NCBI GenBank assembly: GCA_935421135.1
Contig: OW285195.1
Location: forward strand, 1,116,001 to 1,180,000
Reading direction: 5' to 3'
From: Bugulina stolonifera
Taxonomy: Eukaryota; Bryozoa; Gymnolaemata; Cheilostomatida; Bugulidae
Length of the DNA stretch: 64,000 nucleotides
Positions 63,750 to 64,000 of this stretch are shown here, in pieces. The notes under the pieces were generated by a model. That model was not told where the DNA came from and searched no databases. It saw only the letters and a list, made by a program, of their open reading frames with translations. A program made the translations under genes and the position numbers. The stretch's first letter is position 1; every line of letters begins with the position of its first letter.

Positions 63750-64000
63750 TGTAATGGTACGCACAGTCGTCTCCTACACCTAACACTCATTATTGTGTGC
63801 ATATACATGTATATATCTGCTTGTACTTTACTATATGTTATTGTATATACTTGTATGATTATTACTAAGTCTTTTATGCCTTTTATACCCATGTACAGAG
63901 GCCCGACCTCTCAGAATCCATTGATATTCATTTTGTACATGAATTGGACCATTATAAGCAACTTTTGTATAACCCGACCTATTTTGGGTCGGCCGTCGGG
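63750..64000 (+). repeat. LTR of the same family, cut by the window end
   Basis: It starts TGTAATGGTACGCACAG and is preceded by GGAATAT, as at 62059. Whether it is solo or the 5' LTR of a full element cannot be seen. Confidence 0.75.

Overview
The window reads as nuclear DNA of an AT-rich invertebrate animal genome. The evidence is GT-AG introns, several phase-consistent multi-exon genes, many minisatellites, hAT, LINE, Ty3/gypsy and P-element remains, and a metazoan-type Polinton/Maverick. A sponge or other early-branching animal is plausible, but I cannot fix the species. Almost everything recognisable is mobile DNA. Ordinary host genes appear only as exon chains that I traced by splice sites and codon phase. 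Layout: 1-10047 is a near-identical tandem array of 3962-bp units. Each unit carries a BED-finger hAT transposase gene (intact only in the third copy), an exon resembling half of a TEA/TEAD DNA-binding domain, and the start of a second multicopy protein family. That second gene runs on past the array as a broken copy to about 10.74 kb. A 5'-truncated LINE lies at 11.87-13.47 kb. The end of a minus-strand host gene lies at 18.6-19.25 kb. Region 20391-25715 is a complete LTR retrotransposon with TG/CA ends and an ATAA target duplication. It has gag and an unusual second ORF but no polymerase. Region 26005-30848 is a complete Ty3/gypsy element with a TTAGC target duplication and several breaks in its ORFs. 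Fragments of other LTR elements, MITEs and a P-element-like transposase follow to 35 kb, then a small candidate three-exon host gene at 35.4-36.3 kb. Region 36.3-43.7 kb holds minisatellites and two adjacent LTR copies. A minus-strand host gene of unknown function spans 43.66 to 60.44 kb in at least seven phase-matched exons. One of its introns contains the main feature of the window. That feature is a complete Polinton (Maverick, adintovirus-like element) at 47776-59429. It is flanked by the 6-bp duplication CATGTA and has 722-bp terminal inverted repeats that are almost identical, so the insertion is recent. It encodes the full virion set: packaging ATPase, chromodomain integrase, penton-like minor capsid protein, double-jelly-roll major capsid protein and adenain-type protease, plus three small likely virion proteins and three novel proteins. 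It has no protein-primed DNA polymerase B. About 2 kb of its right end is instead an approximately 870-bp palindrome of 31-bp satellite repeats plus non-coding DNA. The terminal repeats carry four CCAAT boxes and a 45-bp motif that also occurs in each unit of the tandem array at the left end of the window. The gene set suggests an element that can integrate and build capsids but needs a polymerase from elsewhere. That dependence is inference; the gene content, the ends and the target duplication are read directly from the sequence. Region 60.4-64 kb holds diverged tandem repeats and two more LTRs of the 20.4-kb family.
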